Shown piece after piece: positions 52,419 to 61,462 of a stretch of DNA of 64,000 bases. The notes below the pieces were generated by a model, which was not told the origin of the DNA, made no database searches, and saw only the letters and a list, made by a program, of their open reading frames with translations. The stretch lies in the NCBI RefSeq assembly GCF_039023475.1, contig NZ_JBCHVB010000008.1, positions 1-64,000 of the forward strand, written 5' to 3'. The first letter of the stretch is position 1, and every line of letters starts with the position of its first letter. The position numbers and the translations under genes were made by a program. This stretch comes from Erwinia sp039023475. Its GTDB lineage: Bacteria > Pseudomonadota > Gammaproteobacteria > Enterobacterales > Enterobacteriaceae.

Positions 52419-54398
52419 TCAGACTTTCCGCAGTAAATAGACGAAGTAAGGCGCGCCGATAAAGGTTGCCAGCAGGCCGGCCGGGATCTGATTCGGGAAG
52501 GCGACCATCCTGCCACACCAGTCCGCCAGCGCCATCAGCCCTCCCCCCATCAGCGCCGCCATCAGCAGTTGCGGAACGGTGCGTCTGAAGCCGGTCATAC
52601 GGGCAATATGCGGCGCCATCAGACCAATAAAGCTCAGCGGGCCAATCGTCAGCGTGGCGGCCGCCGTCAGCGTCGCGGCCAGCAGCAGCAGCGTCATCCG
52701 GGACGGCTTCAGCGCCATGCCAAGCGAGCGGGCCGTTTCACCGCCGAGCGGCAGCACCGTCAGCCAGCGACGGCAGAAGGGCACCAGCGCTATCAGGACA
52801 ACGGCAATGATCACCGTGCGCCAGGCCTGCGCAGCATCAACGTTATAGGTCGATCCCGAAATCCAGGTCATCAGATTCGCCATGCGCGGATCGCCGCTGG
52901 CGAGGAACAGCAGCAGCAGCGTGGTAAAGGCGGTGCTCAGCGCCATCCCTGCCAGCAGCATCCGTTCCGGTGAAAAGCCGCCCCTGCCCCCTACCACGGT
53001 AATAATCAGCAGCGTAATTGCCGCGCCAAGACTTCCCGCCGGCAGCAGCCAGCCAAAGGCGTCACCGGGCACGAGAAACAGCATGATCACCACGCCAAAT
53101 GCCGCCCCGGAGCTGATGCCCAGCACTTCGGGGCTGGCCATCGGATTGCCGGTGAGACGCTGGATCATACAGCCCGCCACGCCAAGCATCATACCGGTCA
53201 TCACGGCCGCGACCAGCCGGGGCATACGCCACGGCAGAAGCTGATGCCACAGCTCGCCTGTCGCCCACTGCCAGCCGTGCGCATCGCGGCCAAAGCTCAG
53301 CGCCACGACGCTCAGGATCAGCAACAGCGCGCCGCCCAGCAGCGCCCACAGCAGCACGCGGTGCCGCTCGACGGGGACGTTGTCTCCGGCATTCATCGCA
53401 GGTGGCGTTCCGCCAGTGCGCAGGCGCGGCAGCAGCCAGAGCAGCAGTGGTGCGCCGATAATCGCCGTCGCCGTCCCGGTGGAAATTTCTCGCCAGTTAT
53501 CCGTCAGCCAGATCACTACCTGATCCGCCAGCCAGAGCAGCAGCATGCCAATCAGCGGGGCCAGCAGCAGACGGCTCAGCAACCTTCTCGCTCCCAGCAT
53601 TTTTGCCAGCAGCGGTGCAAACAGGCCGATAAAACCGATAATGCCGGCCGCGTTCACCAGCTGTGCGCTGAGAAAGATCGCCAGCACCAGCACGCCCAGC
53701 CGCGCCGCCGAAAGCGCCAGCCCGAGGTTTTTCGCCACCCCGTCGTCCAGCCCCATCAGCATCATCGGGCGCAGCATCAGCAGCGCCAGCGCCAGGCAGA
53801 CCAGCAGCTTAGGCCAGAGAAAGCTGACGTTGCTCCAGTCCATCTGGTTGAGCGTGCCGGTGCTCCACAGAAACATACTTTGCAGCCGTTCGTGATTAAA
53901 CAGCCCCAGCAGCTGGTTGACCGCACCACAGTAGAGCGACAGCACCAGCCCGGCCAGAATCAGGGTAACCGGCGAAAGGCGCTTGCCCCACGCGATGCCA
54001 AAGACGATCAGTCCGACCAGCATGGCGCCGCTCATCGCCGCTATCTGCTGCGTGACCAGCCCGCCCGGCAGGCTCCAGAGCGTGACGATCGTCAAACCGA
54101 GCTGCGCGCCGGTCGCCACACCGAGCGTAGAGGGTTCCGCCAGCGGATTGCGCAGTACCTGTTGAAAAAGCAGTCCGGCCAGCCCGAGTCCGGCACCCAC
54201 CAGCAGCGATAACGCCAGGCGAGGCAGCAAACTGTAGTGAAAGACCATCTGGTCGACATTATTAATGTCTGGCGACATCAGCGAGGAAAACCACTGGCTG
54301 CGCGGCAGGTGCTGGCTGAAATTCCACAAGGTCAGGCTCAGCGACAGCAAAAAGAGCAGGATCAGCAAACCGGCGGAAAAACGATAGGAGGTTTTCAT
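52419..54398 (-). CDS. fhuB: Ferric hydroxamate ABC transporter, permease FhuB
   Basis: FhuB is the inner-membrane channel for ferrichrome and other hydroxamate siderophores. The 659-residue protein (E. coli 660) is two fused FecCD-type halves, each with about ten membrane helices. The half-signatures GLAGLLFQQVLRNPLAEPSTLGVATGAQ and GVAGCMIQRLTGNPMASPEVLGISSGAA are visible, as are the docking segments GFIGLFAPLLAK and SFIGLMAPHIARM. Its ATG overlaps the fhuD stop by 4 bp. Confidence 0.97.
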   Translation of the reverse strand: MKTSYRFSAGLLILLFLLSLSLTLWNFSQHLPRSQWFSSLMSPDINNVDQMVFHYSLLPRLALSLLVGAGLGLAGLLFQQVLRNPLAEPSTLGVATGAQLGLTIVTLWSLPGGLVTQQIAAMSGAMLVGLIVFGIAWGKRLSPVTLILAGLVLSLYCGAVNQLLGLFNHERLQSMFLWSTGTLNQMDWSNVSFLWPKLLVCLALALLMLRPMMLMGLDDGVAKNLGLALSAARLGVLVLAIFLSAQLVNAAGIIGFIGLFAPLLAKMLGARRLLSRLLLAPLIGMLLLWLADQVVIWLTDNWREISTGTATAIIGAPLLLWLLPRLRTGGTPPAMNAGDNVPVERHRVLLWALLGGALLLILSVVALSFGRDAHGWQWATGELWHQLLPWRMPRLVAAVMTGMMLGVAGCMIQRLTGNPMASPEVLGISSGAAFGVVIMLFLVPGDAFGWLLPAGSLGAAITLLIITVVGGRGGFSPERMLLAGMALSTAFTTLLLLFLASGDPRMANLMTWISGSTYNVDAAQAWRTVIIAVVLIALVPFCRRWLTVLPLGGETARSLGMALKPSRMTLLLLAATLTAAATLTIGPLSFIGLMAPHIARMTGFRRTVPQLLMAALMGGGLMALADWCGRMVAFPNQIPAGLLATFIGAPYFVYLLRKV

Positions 54399-55276
54399 TT
54401 CGCCCCCAGCGCGCTGTCCAGCATACGACAGAAGCGCATAGCCGACAGCGTTCCCCCGTAGAACCAGACCTGAGGAACGCGTTGAAAACGGTTTTTGCGC
54501 ACAAAGGGCATCGCCAGCCAGAGCGCCGATGAGGTCACCTGCTGCGTAATCCCTGAATCACCGTGATCAAAACAAAGGACATCAACATCATCCATTGTTA
54601 TCAACCTTTCAATGCCAATCACCGCGCTTCCCCAGAAGTTAGTTTCTCCCTGCCAGGCATTTTCAATCCCCAGTGCTTCCATGACTTCCAGGAACAGACT
54701 GCCCTTGCCAAATACCAGGGCGTGACGTGTGTCGAGGACCGTCATCAGCAGCAGCGGCCTTTTTGAACGGGAGGCCAGGCGGGCCCTGGTTGCCGCCACA
54801 TAATTGTCGTATTCTGCGAGATGCGCTTTCGCCTGTGGTTCGCGCCCAATCAGTTCACCCAGCTCTATCAGCGACTTGCGCGCCATTGTGAGCGGCTTAC
54901 CGTTTTCATCGCTGAAAGGAAAGCCCTGGGCCGGTGCGACTCTGGCAATTTTATCGCGGGAAGGACCGTAGCCTGAGGAGTAAAGGATTAGCGAGGGTTT
55001 CATCTGGATCATCAACTCCAGATTAGGTTCGGTACGCAGCCCGACATCTACCGTCGAGGCGGGCAGCTTCGGCTCACCTACCCACATCTGATAGTTATAG
55101 AGTTCGGCAGCACCCATCGGCGCGACGCCTAAGGCCATCAGCAGCTCCGTGGGCAGCCACTCCAGCGTAATGATGCGGTTGATATCCACGCCCTGAGCGG
55201 CCTGGCTGCGCAGGACCGGCAGCAGAGGAGAGAAAGCCATCGCCATTAACAGGCGGCGGCGAAGATAATCCGGCAT
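54395..55276 (-). CDS. fhuD: Ferric hydroxamate periplasmic binding protein FhuD
   Basis: FhuD carries ferric hydroxamates from FhuA to FhuB. The 293-residue precursor (E. coli 296) begins with a twin-arginine-like signal (LRRRLLMAMAFSPLLPVLRSQA), as known for E. coli FhuD. The class III binding fold has the ligand-site segments LGVAPMGAAELYNY and the conserved WQGETNFWGSAVIGIERL. It lies 15 bp after fhuC. Confidence 0.95.
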   Translation of the reverse strand: MPDYLRRRLLMAMAFSPLLPVLRSQAAQGVDINRIITLEWLPTELLMALGVAPMGAAELYNYQMWVGEPKLPASTVDVGLRTEPNLELMIQMKPSLILYSSGYGPSRDKIARVAPAQGFPFSDENGKPLTMARKSLIELGELIGREPQAKAHLAEYDNYVAATRARLASRSKRPLLLMTVLDTRHALVFGKGSLFLEVMEALGIENAWQGETNFWGSAVIGIERLITMDDVDVLCFDHGDSGITQQVTSSALWLAMPFVRKNRFQRVPQVWFYGGTLSAMRFCRMLDSALGAK

Positions 55277-55291
55277 GAAAAGGTCAATCCT

Positions 55292-56086
55292 TCAGTAAAC
55301 AAAGCTCACCGGCGCACCGCCGTTAGGGTGAGGTAAGATCCCCATCGGGATACCGTAGATGCGATCGAGTACCTCGGGCTGCATAATGGCCTGCGCGTCG
55401 CCCTGAGCGATCATACTGCCCTCGCGAAGCGCAACAAGAGTGTCGCAGTAGCGGGCTGCAATGTTGATGTCATGTAAGATGGCAATCACCGTCAGGCCCC
55501 GCTCGCGGCTGAGCCGCTGGATCAGCGCCAGTACCTCAACCTGATGCGCAATGTCCAGCGCGGAGGTCGGCTCATCCAGCAGCAGGCAGCGGCTGTTCTG
55601 CGCCACCAGCATCGCTATCCAGGCGCGCTGACGTTCGCCGCCGGAAAGGCTGTCCACCAGCCGCTGCGCTAAGGGTTTCAGACCAACCAGCGCAATAGCT
55701 TCTTCCACCCGCTCACGATCGGAGATGCCGTAGCGCCCCAGCGCGCCATGCCAGGGATAGCGCCCCATCGCCACCAGTTCGCGTACCGTCATTCCCTCGG
55801 CGGGCGGCAGCTGCTGCGGCAGGTAGGCAACCTCACGGGCAAACGCTTTACTGTTCCACGTAGAGACTTCCGTACCGTTCAGCAAAACCCGTCCGCCCGA
55901 GGCGGCGTGATGACGGCCCAGCAGCTTAAGCAGCGTCGATTTTCCCGAACCGTTATGCCCTATCAGCCCGCAGATTTTACCGGCAGGAAAAGTGAGCGAC
56001 AGCGGCTGAAGAAGCGTTCTGCCGGGGACGGTAAAGGTCGTCTTATCGAGCGAAAAAGTCGTTTCGGTAGCGTGCAGATGAGACAT
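55292..56086 (-). CDS. fhuC: Ferric hydroxamate ABC transporter, ATPase FhuC
   Basis: FhuC powers hydroxamate uptake. The ATG at 56084-56086 gives MSHLHATETTFSLDKTTFTVPGRTLL and 264 residues (E. coli 265); the longer frame upstream runs back into fhuA. Walker A is GHNGSGKST, the signature is LSGGERQRAWIA, Walker B is CLLLDEPTSALD and the H-loop is ILHDIN. It follows fhuA after 49 bp. Confidence 0.96.
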   Translation of the reverse strand: MSHLHATETTFSLDKTTFTVPGRTLLQPLSLTFPAGKICGLIGHNGSGKSTLLKLLGRHHAASGGRVLLNGTEVSTWNSKAFAREVAYLPQQLPPAEGMTVRELVAMGRYPWHGALGRYGISDRERVEEAIALVGLKPLAQRLVDSLSGGERQRAWIAMLVAQNSRCLLLDEPTSALDIAHQVEVLALIQRLSRERGLTVIAILHDINIAARYCDTLVALREGSMIAQGDAQAIMQPEVLDRIYGIPMGILPHPNGGAPVSFVY

Positions 56087-56135
56087 AGCGGTCTTCTGAT
56101 TGGTGGGCGCGGCGAGCCGCGCCCGGATGTAAAGA

Positions 56136-58334
56136 TTAGAAGCGGAAGGTGGCCGTCGCGACAACCTGGCGCTCTGCGCCCCAGTAGCAGGCATACTCGC
56201 GATAGCAGCTGGCCACGTACTCCCGGTCGAGAAGGTTATTCACATTAACCCCCACCGAAGAGCCTGGCAGGCCAAAGCGGGTCAGATCGTATTTCACCAG
56301 CGCATCAACGGTGGTATAGCCAGCCACGTCAAAGTTCTGATTAATATTGTCGCCCGTACTGTACTGACCTTTACTCTCGCCGACGTAGCGTACGCCCGCG
56401 CCCAGCGTTAAACCGGACAGCGCCGTTTCATTGAAGGTGTAGTCCGTCCACAGGGAAGCCATATTTTTTGGCACCTGTACCGGCGTTTTACCTTTCAGAA
56501 GCGTATCGTGAGTATATTCCGCATCCGTATAGGTGTAAGACGCGGTCAGATTAACGTTGGCGTTGAGCGCCGCCTTCGCCTCCAGCTCCACGCCGCGGGA
56601 GCGGATTTCGCCCCCTTGCACGCTAAAGAGGATATTGTCCGGATTGGCCGTCAGGTTTTTGGTTTTGGTCAGCTGATAAACCGCACCGGTAATTACGATG
56701 GGACGATCGTGCGGAACATACTTCACCCCGGCTTCATACTGTTTGGCGCGGGAAGGATCGAATGTATTCCCTTCACTTGTCGTACCGGCAGTAGGAATAA
56801 ACGACTCGCTGTAGCTGAAGTAAGGCGCTACGCCGTTATCAAAGACGTAGTTAAGGCCACCCCGCCAGGTAAAGGCCTGATCGTGGCCTTTGATTTCGCT
56901 GTCCGTAGTGCGGCTAAACGCCGACGTCATTGAATAGTCGTAACGTGCGCCCAGCGTCATTACCCACTGGTTCCACTCCATCTGATCCTGCGCGTACAGG
57001 CCCGTTTGTTCCTGTTTGTTCAGATACTGATAGGGGAAAAGCGATCCTGGGACCATCTCATCGCTACCGTACTGAGGATTCAACGCGCTCAGCGGCGTCG
57101 CTGAGCCAAAACCGGCATTAATATCATTGCGGGTGCGCTGATAGTCCACGCCAAGCAGAAGCGTATGGTCAACCTCGCCCGTGGCAAAATTTGCCTGAGC
57201 CTGGTTATCCAGAGCGAACTGATTCAGCGTCTCTTCAGAAACAGCATAGCCACGGGTAATGGAGTTGGTAGAAGTATCGAAACCATTGCCATAAATGCTG
57301 CGGTAGTCGGTACGGAGATCCGCATAGCGCAGATTCTGCCTGACGGCCCAGGTATCATTAAATCTGTGGGAGAAGCTGTAGCCGATCATTTTGGTATTAC
57401 GGGCGATCTTATTGCTGCCTTCACCCTCATCAAAATCCGTACCCAGCTTGTGCTGCTGACCGTTGGCATCAACGATCGGCACCACCGTTCCCTGACGCGG
57501 CAGCCAGCCGTAATAGCCCGTTTGCGGCTCGTTCTGGAAGTAGGTTAACAGGGTGAAATTGGTATTAGCATCTGGCTGCCAGCTGAAGGAAGGCGCAATG
57601 GTGTAGCGCTTTTCTTTCTGCATATCCTGCTGAGCATCCTGGTCACGGGCTTTCCCCGTTAGCCGGTAGCTGTAAACGCCATCGTCATCTATCGCGCCGC
57701 CAAAATCAAAGCCGGTAGAGAACAGGTTGTCGGTGCCCATCTGAAACTGGACTTCGCGTAGCGTTTCGGTCGTCGGGCGCTTGCTGACCAGCACAACTAC
57801 GCCGCCCGGATTGCTTTTACCATACAGCACCGAGGCTGGACCACGCAGCAGCTCGGCACGCTCCAGGAAGTAAGGATCAATCGCAAATTCAGAGTAGTTA
57901 TCCCCCTGAAGCTTCAGGCCATCCAGGTACTGATTGGTATTGGTTTCGCTGAAGCCGCGAATTGAAAGCGCATCAATAACATCAGAGCTTCCGCGGTTAC
58001 CGGTCAGCACGCCCGGCGCATAGTTAAATGCGCTTTTGACCGAGCTGACCTGGTGCAGCGCCATCTCTTCCTGCGTCACCACCGATACCGACTGTGGATT
58101 TTTTTCGATTGGCGTATCGGTTTTGGTGCCGGTCGCGCTGCGTTTGGCCGCAATAGTCGGCGCGGGGCCCCAGGCGCTTTCCTGCTCAGGTGCGACGGCA
58201 GTAGCATCAACGACAATGGTCTCTTCACCGGCGGCAAAAGCGGAGGTGGAGAGCGTCATCGCAATAAGAACGGCCAGCCGACATCTGGCGGTATTCACTG
58301 GTAAGGAGAAGCGGAACAAGGACTCAGTAGCCAT
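56136..58334 (-). CDS. fhuA: Ferrichrome outer-membrane receptor FhuA
   Basis: FhuA is the TonB-dependent ferrichrome receptor and, in E. coli, the port for phages T1/T5/phi80 and colicin M. The start is taken at the second of two close ATGs (58332-58334, MATESLFRF), giving 732 residues; MQMATES is the alternative. The signal peptide ends near TSAFA, then the TonB box EETIVVDATA. The plug motif GPASVLYGKSNPGGVV and a 22-strand barrel follow, ending VATATFRF. Extracellular loops differ from E. coli FhuA, including a shorter loop region around 340-420. Confidence 0.95.
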   Translation of the reverse strand: MATESLFRFSLPVNTARCRLAVLIAMTLSTSAFAAGEETIVVDATAVAPEQESAWGPAPTIAAKRSATGTKTDTPIEKNPQSVSVVTQEEMALHQVSSVKSAFNYAPGVLTGNRGSSDVIDALSIRGFSETNTNQYLDGLKLQGDNYSEFAIDPYFLERAELLRGPASVLYGKSNPGGVVVLVSKRPTTETLREVQFQMGTDNLFSTGFDFGGAIDDDGVYSYRLTGKARDQDAQQDMQKEKRYTIAPSFSWQPDANTNFTLLTYFQNEPQTGYYGWLPRQGTVVPIVDANGQQHKLGTDFDEGEGSNKIARNTKMIGYSFSHRFNDTWAVRQNLRYADLRTDYRSIYGNGFDTSTNSITRGYAVSEETLNQFALDNQAQANFATGEVDHTLLLGVDYQRTRNDINAGFGSATPLSALNPQYGSDEMVPGSLFPYQYLNKQEQTGLYAQDQMEWNQWVMTLGARYDYSMTSAFSRTTDSEIKGHDQAFTWRGGLNYVFDNGVAPYFSYSESFIPTAGTTSEGNTFDPSRAKQYEAGVKYVPHDRPIVITGAVYQLTKTKNLTANPDNILFSVQGGEIRSRGVELEAKAALNANVNLTASYTYTDAEYTHDTLLKGKTPVQVPKNMASLWTDYTFNETALSGLTLGAGVRYVGESKGQYSTGDNINQNFDVAGYTTVDALVKYDLTRFGLPGSSVGVNVNNLLDREYVASCYREYACYWGAERQVVATATFRF

Positions 58335-58370
58335 TTGCATTTCTCTGAATAAAATTGATGAGATGTAAAC

Positions 58371-58391
58371 GTAAACGAGAATTATTATTAT
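58371..58391 (-). promoter_or_regulatory. Fur box upstream of fhuA
   Basis: On the minus strand the A/T-rich stretch ATAATAATAATTCTCGTTTA lies about 40 bp before fhuA and resembles the Fur box (GATAATGATAATCATTATC) and the E. coli fhuA operator. Iron repression of fhuACDB is predicted. Confidence 0.7.
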
Positions 58392-58604
58392 AACGCAGCG
58401 ATAATATGCGAAACGGAGGAAGCACCGCAAGCGGAAATCCCGGCATTTACACCGTTTTCCCGCGGAATAATCTGATGTGATCGTAAAGAAATTGAACGGT
58501 GATCGGCTTGTTGCATGAAAGCCATTTATGTCAAGCGGTTACCCTGTTTGTTGAGGGAAATCGCAGGCAAAAAAAAGCTGGCTCAGACTGCTGACAAAGG
58601 TAAA

Positions 58605-58715
58605 GCTCGGGGAACAGGGACTGGGAGTAAAGCGTCCCGCGCCATGGACGGCGCGGGCCGGGCTATCAGGGACGATGCTTTTTGCGTCTTTACGAGCAGG
58701 CCCTGTTCCCGGAGC
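58605..58715. repeat. 111-bp palindromic intergenic element
   Basis: Imperfect terminal inverted repeats of 15 bp (58605-58619 and 58701-58715; 14 of 15 match; core GGGAACAGGG/CCCTGTTCCC) enclose further paired arms. These are GTAAAG/CTTTAC, GCGTCCC/GGGACG and an inner hairpin CCCGCGCC-ATGGAC-GGCGCGGG (58636-58657). The whole can fold as one long branched hairpin. No protein is credible inside. It has the look of a dispersed non-coding palindromic repeat, but copy number cannot be judged from one window. Confidence 0.6.
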
Positions 58716-58732
58716 CGGCACTTTATCAAGAA

Positions 58733-58763
58733 CCTCAGCCGGCTCATCATGAGCCGGCTGAGG
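58733..58763. terminator. 15-bp perfect palindrome between fhuA and mrcB
   Basis: CCTCAGCCGGCTCAT (58733-58747) and its exact complement (58749-58763) flank a single C, 12 bp after the mrcB stop. It is well placed to end mrcB transcription, though no T-run follows on the minus strand. Confidence 0.6.
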
Positions 58764-58775
58764 GACAGAAATTAA

Positions 58776-61355
58776 CTACTTGCCAAACATATCTTTAATC
58801 CAGCCCGCCACGCCGTCGCTATCCTTCTGCTCGCCTTGCGGCTGTTGCTGTTGCTGCTGCTGTGGCTGGCCGCCCTGCTGTTGCTGCTGCTGTGGCTGGC
58901 CGCCCTGCTGTTGCTGCTGCTCAAGCAGCTGATCCAGCTGCTGTTGCTGCTGCTGCGCCTGCTGCTGGCAAAGCGCATTCGCATCAAGCGTCCAGACGGG
59001 CAGAGTGCGCCAGCTGGTGCTGTCCGTTCCGCAGACAAAATTCCCGGCGGAATCGACGTTCATGGAGGCAATATCCTCCGGCGGCGTCGGCATCAGCGGC
59101 ATCGGCGCCTGATTATCCAGATAGCGACGGTAGATCTGCATCGCACCGCTGGAACCGTACAGCTTGGTCGGCTGATTGTTGTCGCGGCCTACCCAGGTGA
59201 TCGCCACCTCTTTACCATCAATGCCGGCAAACCAGCTGTCCACCAGGTTATTGGTCGTACCGGTTTTCCCTGCCAGGTGCGCTTCCGGGAAACGTGCGCC
59301 CAGCGCGTGAGCCGTACCTTGCTTAGCCACCTGCTGCATGGTGTAGAGCGTCAGGTAGGCGGCCTGAGCGGGCACGGCGCGTTCAGCCTGAGGGAAGCTC
59401 TGGTAGAGCACGGTGCCATCTTCAGCAATCACCGAGCGCAGCGCGGAAAGCGTGGCCCGGTTACCGCCGCTGGCGATGGTCTGGAACGCCTGCGCCACTT
59501 CGATCGGCGTCAGGTTAAGCGCCCCCAGCAGCATCGCAGGCACCGGCTGAATCTGGGCCTTCGGCACGCCAAGCTTGCTCCAGGTATCCACAATTTGCGG
59601 CAGGCCCAGCGTCATGCCCAGATTCACCGTTGGCACATTCATCGAATGCGTCAGCGCGTCCACCAGCATCACCTGCCCGCTGAAGCGACGATCGTCATTC
59701 TGCGGTTTCCAGACCTTGCCGTTCGGCTGCTTAAGCGCGATGGGCTTATCCGCTATCCAGCTGTTAAGACGGTAGGTATCCGGCTGGCTGAGCGCGGTCA
59801 GATAGGTGGCCGGTTTCGCCAGGGAGCCTATCGAGCGACGCGCCTGCAGCGCACGGTTATAGCCCGCAAACTGCGGATCGGCGCCGCCGACCATCGCCCG
59901 CACTTCGCCGCTGAAGCGGTCGACGATCACCATGGCGGTTTCCAGATCTTTCAGGCCGCGCTGTTTACGCAGCGTCGGAATGCCATCCTCAACGGATTTC
60001 TCCGCCGCATCCTGAGAGACGGGATCCAGCGTAGTGAAGATTTTCACTCCGGAAAGATCCTTAACCTTGTCACCCAGTTTCGCCTGAAGCTCGTTACGCA
60101 CCATCTCCATAAACGCGGGCTGCGGCGTAATCACCCCGCCCTTCGGCTGTACGCCCAGCGGACGTGCGCTGAGCATGTCATACAGCTCCTGGTCAATGAC
60201 CTTCTGCTGTTGCAGCAGGCGTAACACCAGGTTGCGTCGCTCAAGCGAGAGCTTGGGATTGCGCCACGGGTTATAGAGCGAGGCGCCTTTCACCATACCT
60301 ACCAGCAGCGCCTGTTGATCGAGGCTCAGCTCATCGACCGGACGGCCAAAGTAGTAGAGGCTTGCCAGTGGGAAACCGCGGATCTCATCGTTGCCTGCCT
60401 GACCGAGATAAACCTCGTTCAGGTAGAGTTCCAGGATGCGATCCTTGCTGTAGCGGGCGTCCATAATCAACGCCATATAGGCTTCATTGGCCTTACGCCA
60501 CAGCGAGCGCTCGTTGGTCAGAAACAGGTTTTTTACCAGCTGCTGGGTCAGCGTACTGCCGCCCTGCACCGCCCGGCCTGCGGTGATATTGGCGAGGAAA
60601 GCGCGGCCAATAGAGTAAAGGCTGACGCCATCATGGGTGTAAAAGTGCCGATCCTCGGTAGCAATCAGCGTATCCACCAGCAGATCCGGGAAACCGGCGC
60701 GCGGTACGAACAGGCGCTGCTCACCGTTTGGCGATTGCAGCATGGTAATCAGCCGCGGATCGAGGCGGAAAAAGCCAAAATCACGGCCGCTGTCCAGATT
60801 CTTGATTTCAGAAAGCGTATCGTTGCTGAAGCTCAGGCGGGCGCGAATCTGCCCCTCTTTGCTGTCCGGAAAGTCGAAGGGACGACGGATCATTTCAATG
60901 CTGTTGCCCTTGACGGTGAACTCGCCCGGCCGGGTCATCCGCGTCACTTCACGGTACTGCGTCCCTTCCAGCAGCGCGATCATCTCTTTCTTGTTCCAGG
61001 ACATGCCCGGCTCAAGGTTGACCATGCGGCCATAAACCGTCGCCGGCAGCTGCCAGACTTTGCCATCGATGCGGCTGCGGATCTGCGAGTCGAGGTAAAC
61101 CCCGTACGCGGCCATCGCCACGATAAAGACCAGCAGCAGCTTAAGCAGCAGGCTCAGCCAGCCTCTTTTTTTACGTGGCGAACGCCCTTTTCCTTTACGT
61201 GGCACCGGTGTTACCTCCTCGTTCTCATGGTCATCGTCCTGAACATGCTCAAATTTATCATTATTGTCTTCCCTGCGGCGCCCTCGGCCCGCCGTTCTGC
61301 GCGGGGGTTTGGGCTGTTTGCCTTTTCGCCCAATGGGTTCGCGATCGTCAGACAT
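58776..61355 (-). CDS. mrcB: Penicillin-binding protein 1B (bifunctional)
   Basis: PBP1b polymerises and cross-links peptidoglycan. The 859-residue protein (E. coli 844) has a basic cytoplasmic tail, a membrane anchor (about 66-90), a UB2H domain that binds LpoB, the GT51 glycosyltransferase (TEDRHFYTHDGVSL, GGSTLTQQLVKNLFL) and the transpeptidase (SLAK in RRSIGSLAKP, SMN and KTGTT). The C-terminus is unusual: a glutamine-rich tail of about 60 residues with repeats of GGQPQQQQQQ before DGVAGWIKDMFGK. Confidence 0.96.
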   Translation of the reverse strand: MSDDREPIGRKGKQPKPPRRTAGRGRRREDNNDKFEHVQDDDHENEEVTPVPRKGKGRSPRKKRGWLSLLLKLLLVFIVAMAAYGVYLDSQIRSRIDGKVWQLPATVYGRMVNLEPGMSWNKKEMIALLEGTQYREVTRMTRPGEFTVKGNSIEMIRRPFDFPDSKEGQIRARLSFSNDTLSEIKNLDSGRDFGFFRLDPRLITMLQSPNGEQRLFVPRAGFPDLLVDTLIATEDRHFYTHDGVSLYSIGRAFLANITAGRAVQGGSTLTQQLVKNLFLTNERSLWRKANEAYMALIMDARYSKDRILELYLNEVYLGQAGNDEIRGFPLASLYYFGRPVDELSLDQQALLVGMVKGASLYNPWRNPKLSLERRNLVLRLLQQQKVIDQELYDMLSARPLGVQPKGGVITPQPAFMEMVRNELQAKLGDKVKDLSGVKIFTTLDPVSQDAAEKSVEDGIPTLRKQRGLKDLETAMVIVDRFSGEVRAMVGGADPQFAGYNRALQARRSIGSLAKPATYLTALSQPDTYRLNSWIADKPIALKQPNGKVWKPQNDDRRFSGQVMLVDALTHSMNVPTVNLGMTLGLPQIVDTWSKLGVPKAQIQPVPAMLLGALNLTPIEVAQAFQTIASGGNRATLSALRSVIAEDGTVLYQSFPQAERAVPAQAAYLTLYTMQQVAKQGTAHALGARFPEAHLAGKTGTTNNLVDSWFAGIDGKEVAITWVGRDNNQPTKLYGSSGAMQIYRRYLDNQAPMPLMPTPPEDIASMNVDSAGNFVCGTDSTSWRTLPVWTLDANALCQQQAQQQQQQLDQLLEQQQQQGGQPQQQQQQGGQPQQQQQQQPQGEQKDSDGVAGWIKDMFGK
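58841..58920 (-). repeat. 30-bp tandem repeats inside mrcB
   Basis: Two identical 30-bp units (58861-58890 and 58891-58920) and a partial third (58841-58860) encode the decapeptide GGQPQQQQQQ in the PBP1b tail. CTG/TTG triplet runs surround them, so slippage or unequal recombination could change the copy number in frame. Confidence 0.85.
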
Positions 61356-61462
61356 CTGTTTCTCTTCTCCAGCACCAGCTGTCGGCAGGGCCGACTACTC
61401 TGTTGATACTCATTCAGTTTCGGAACGGGAACCTTCCGAAATGCATTCCGCCGCGCCGCCGT

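Noticed and set aside
53244..54212. 322-codon plus-strand frame opposite fhuB
   Set aside because: It is antisense to fhuB and rich in Gln, Arg and His, the typical mirror of a GC-rich membrane-protein gene; no ribosome site or family match.
56087..56194. Upstream extension of fhuC by 36 codons
   Set aside because: It overlaps the 3' end of fhuA out of frame and is not conserved; ATG 56086 matches the family start and length.
58539..58721. 60-codon minus-strand frame between fhuA and mrcB
   Set aside because: It is created by the palindromic element at 58605-58715, with no ribosome site or conserved features.
58841..58980. Short repeats that might suggest a CRISPR-like array
   Set aside because: Units are contiguous without spacers, lie inside mrcB and encode Gln/Gly/Pro codons; they are coding tandem repeats.
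58836..60224. 462-codon plus-strand frame opposite mrcB
   Set aside because: It is the antisense of PBP1b; its leucine-rich start is just the complement of the CAG/CTG repeat region.
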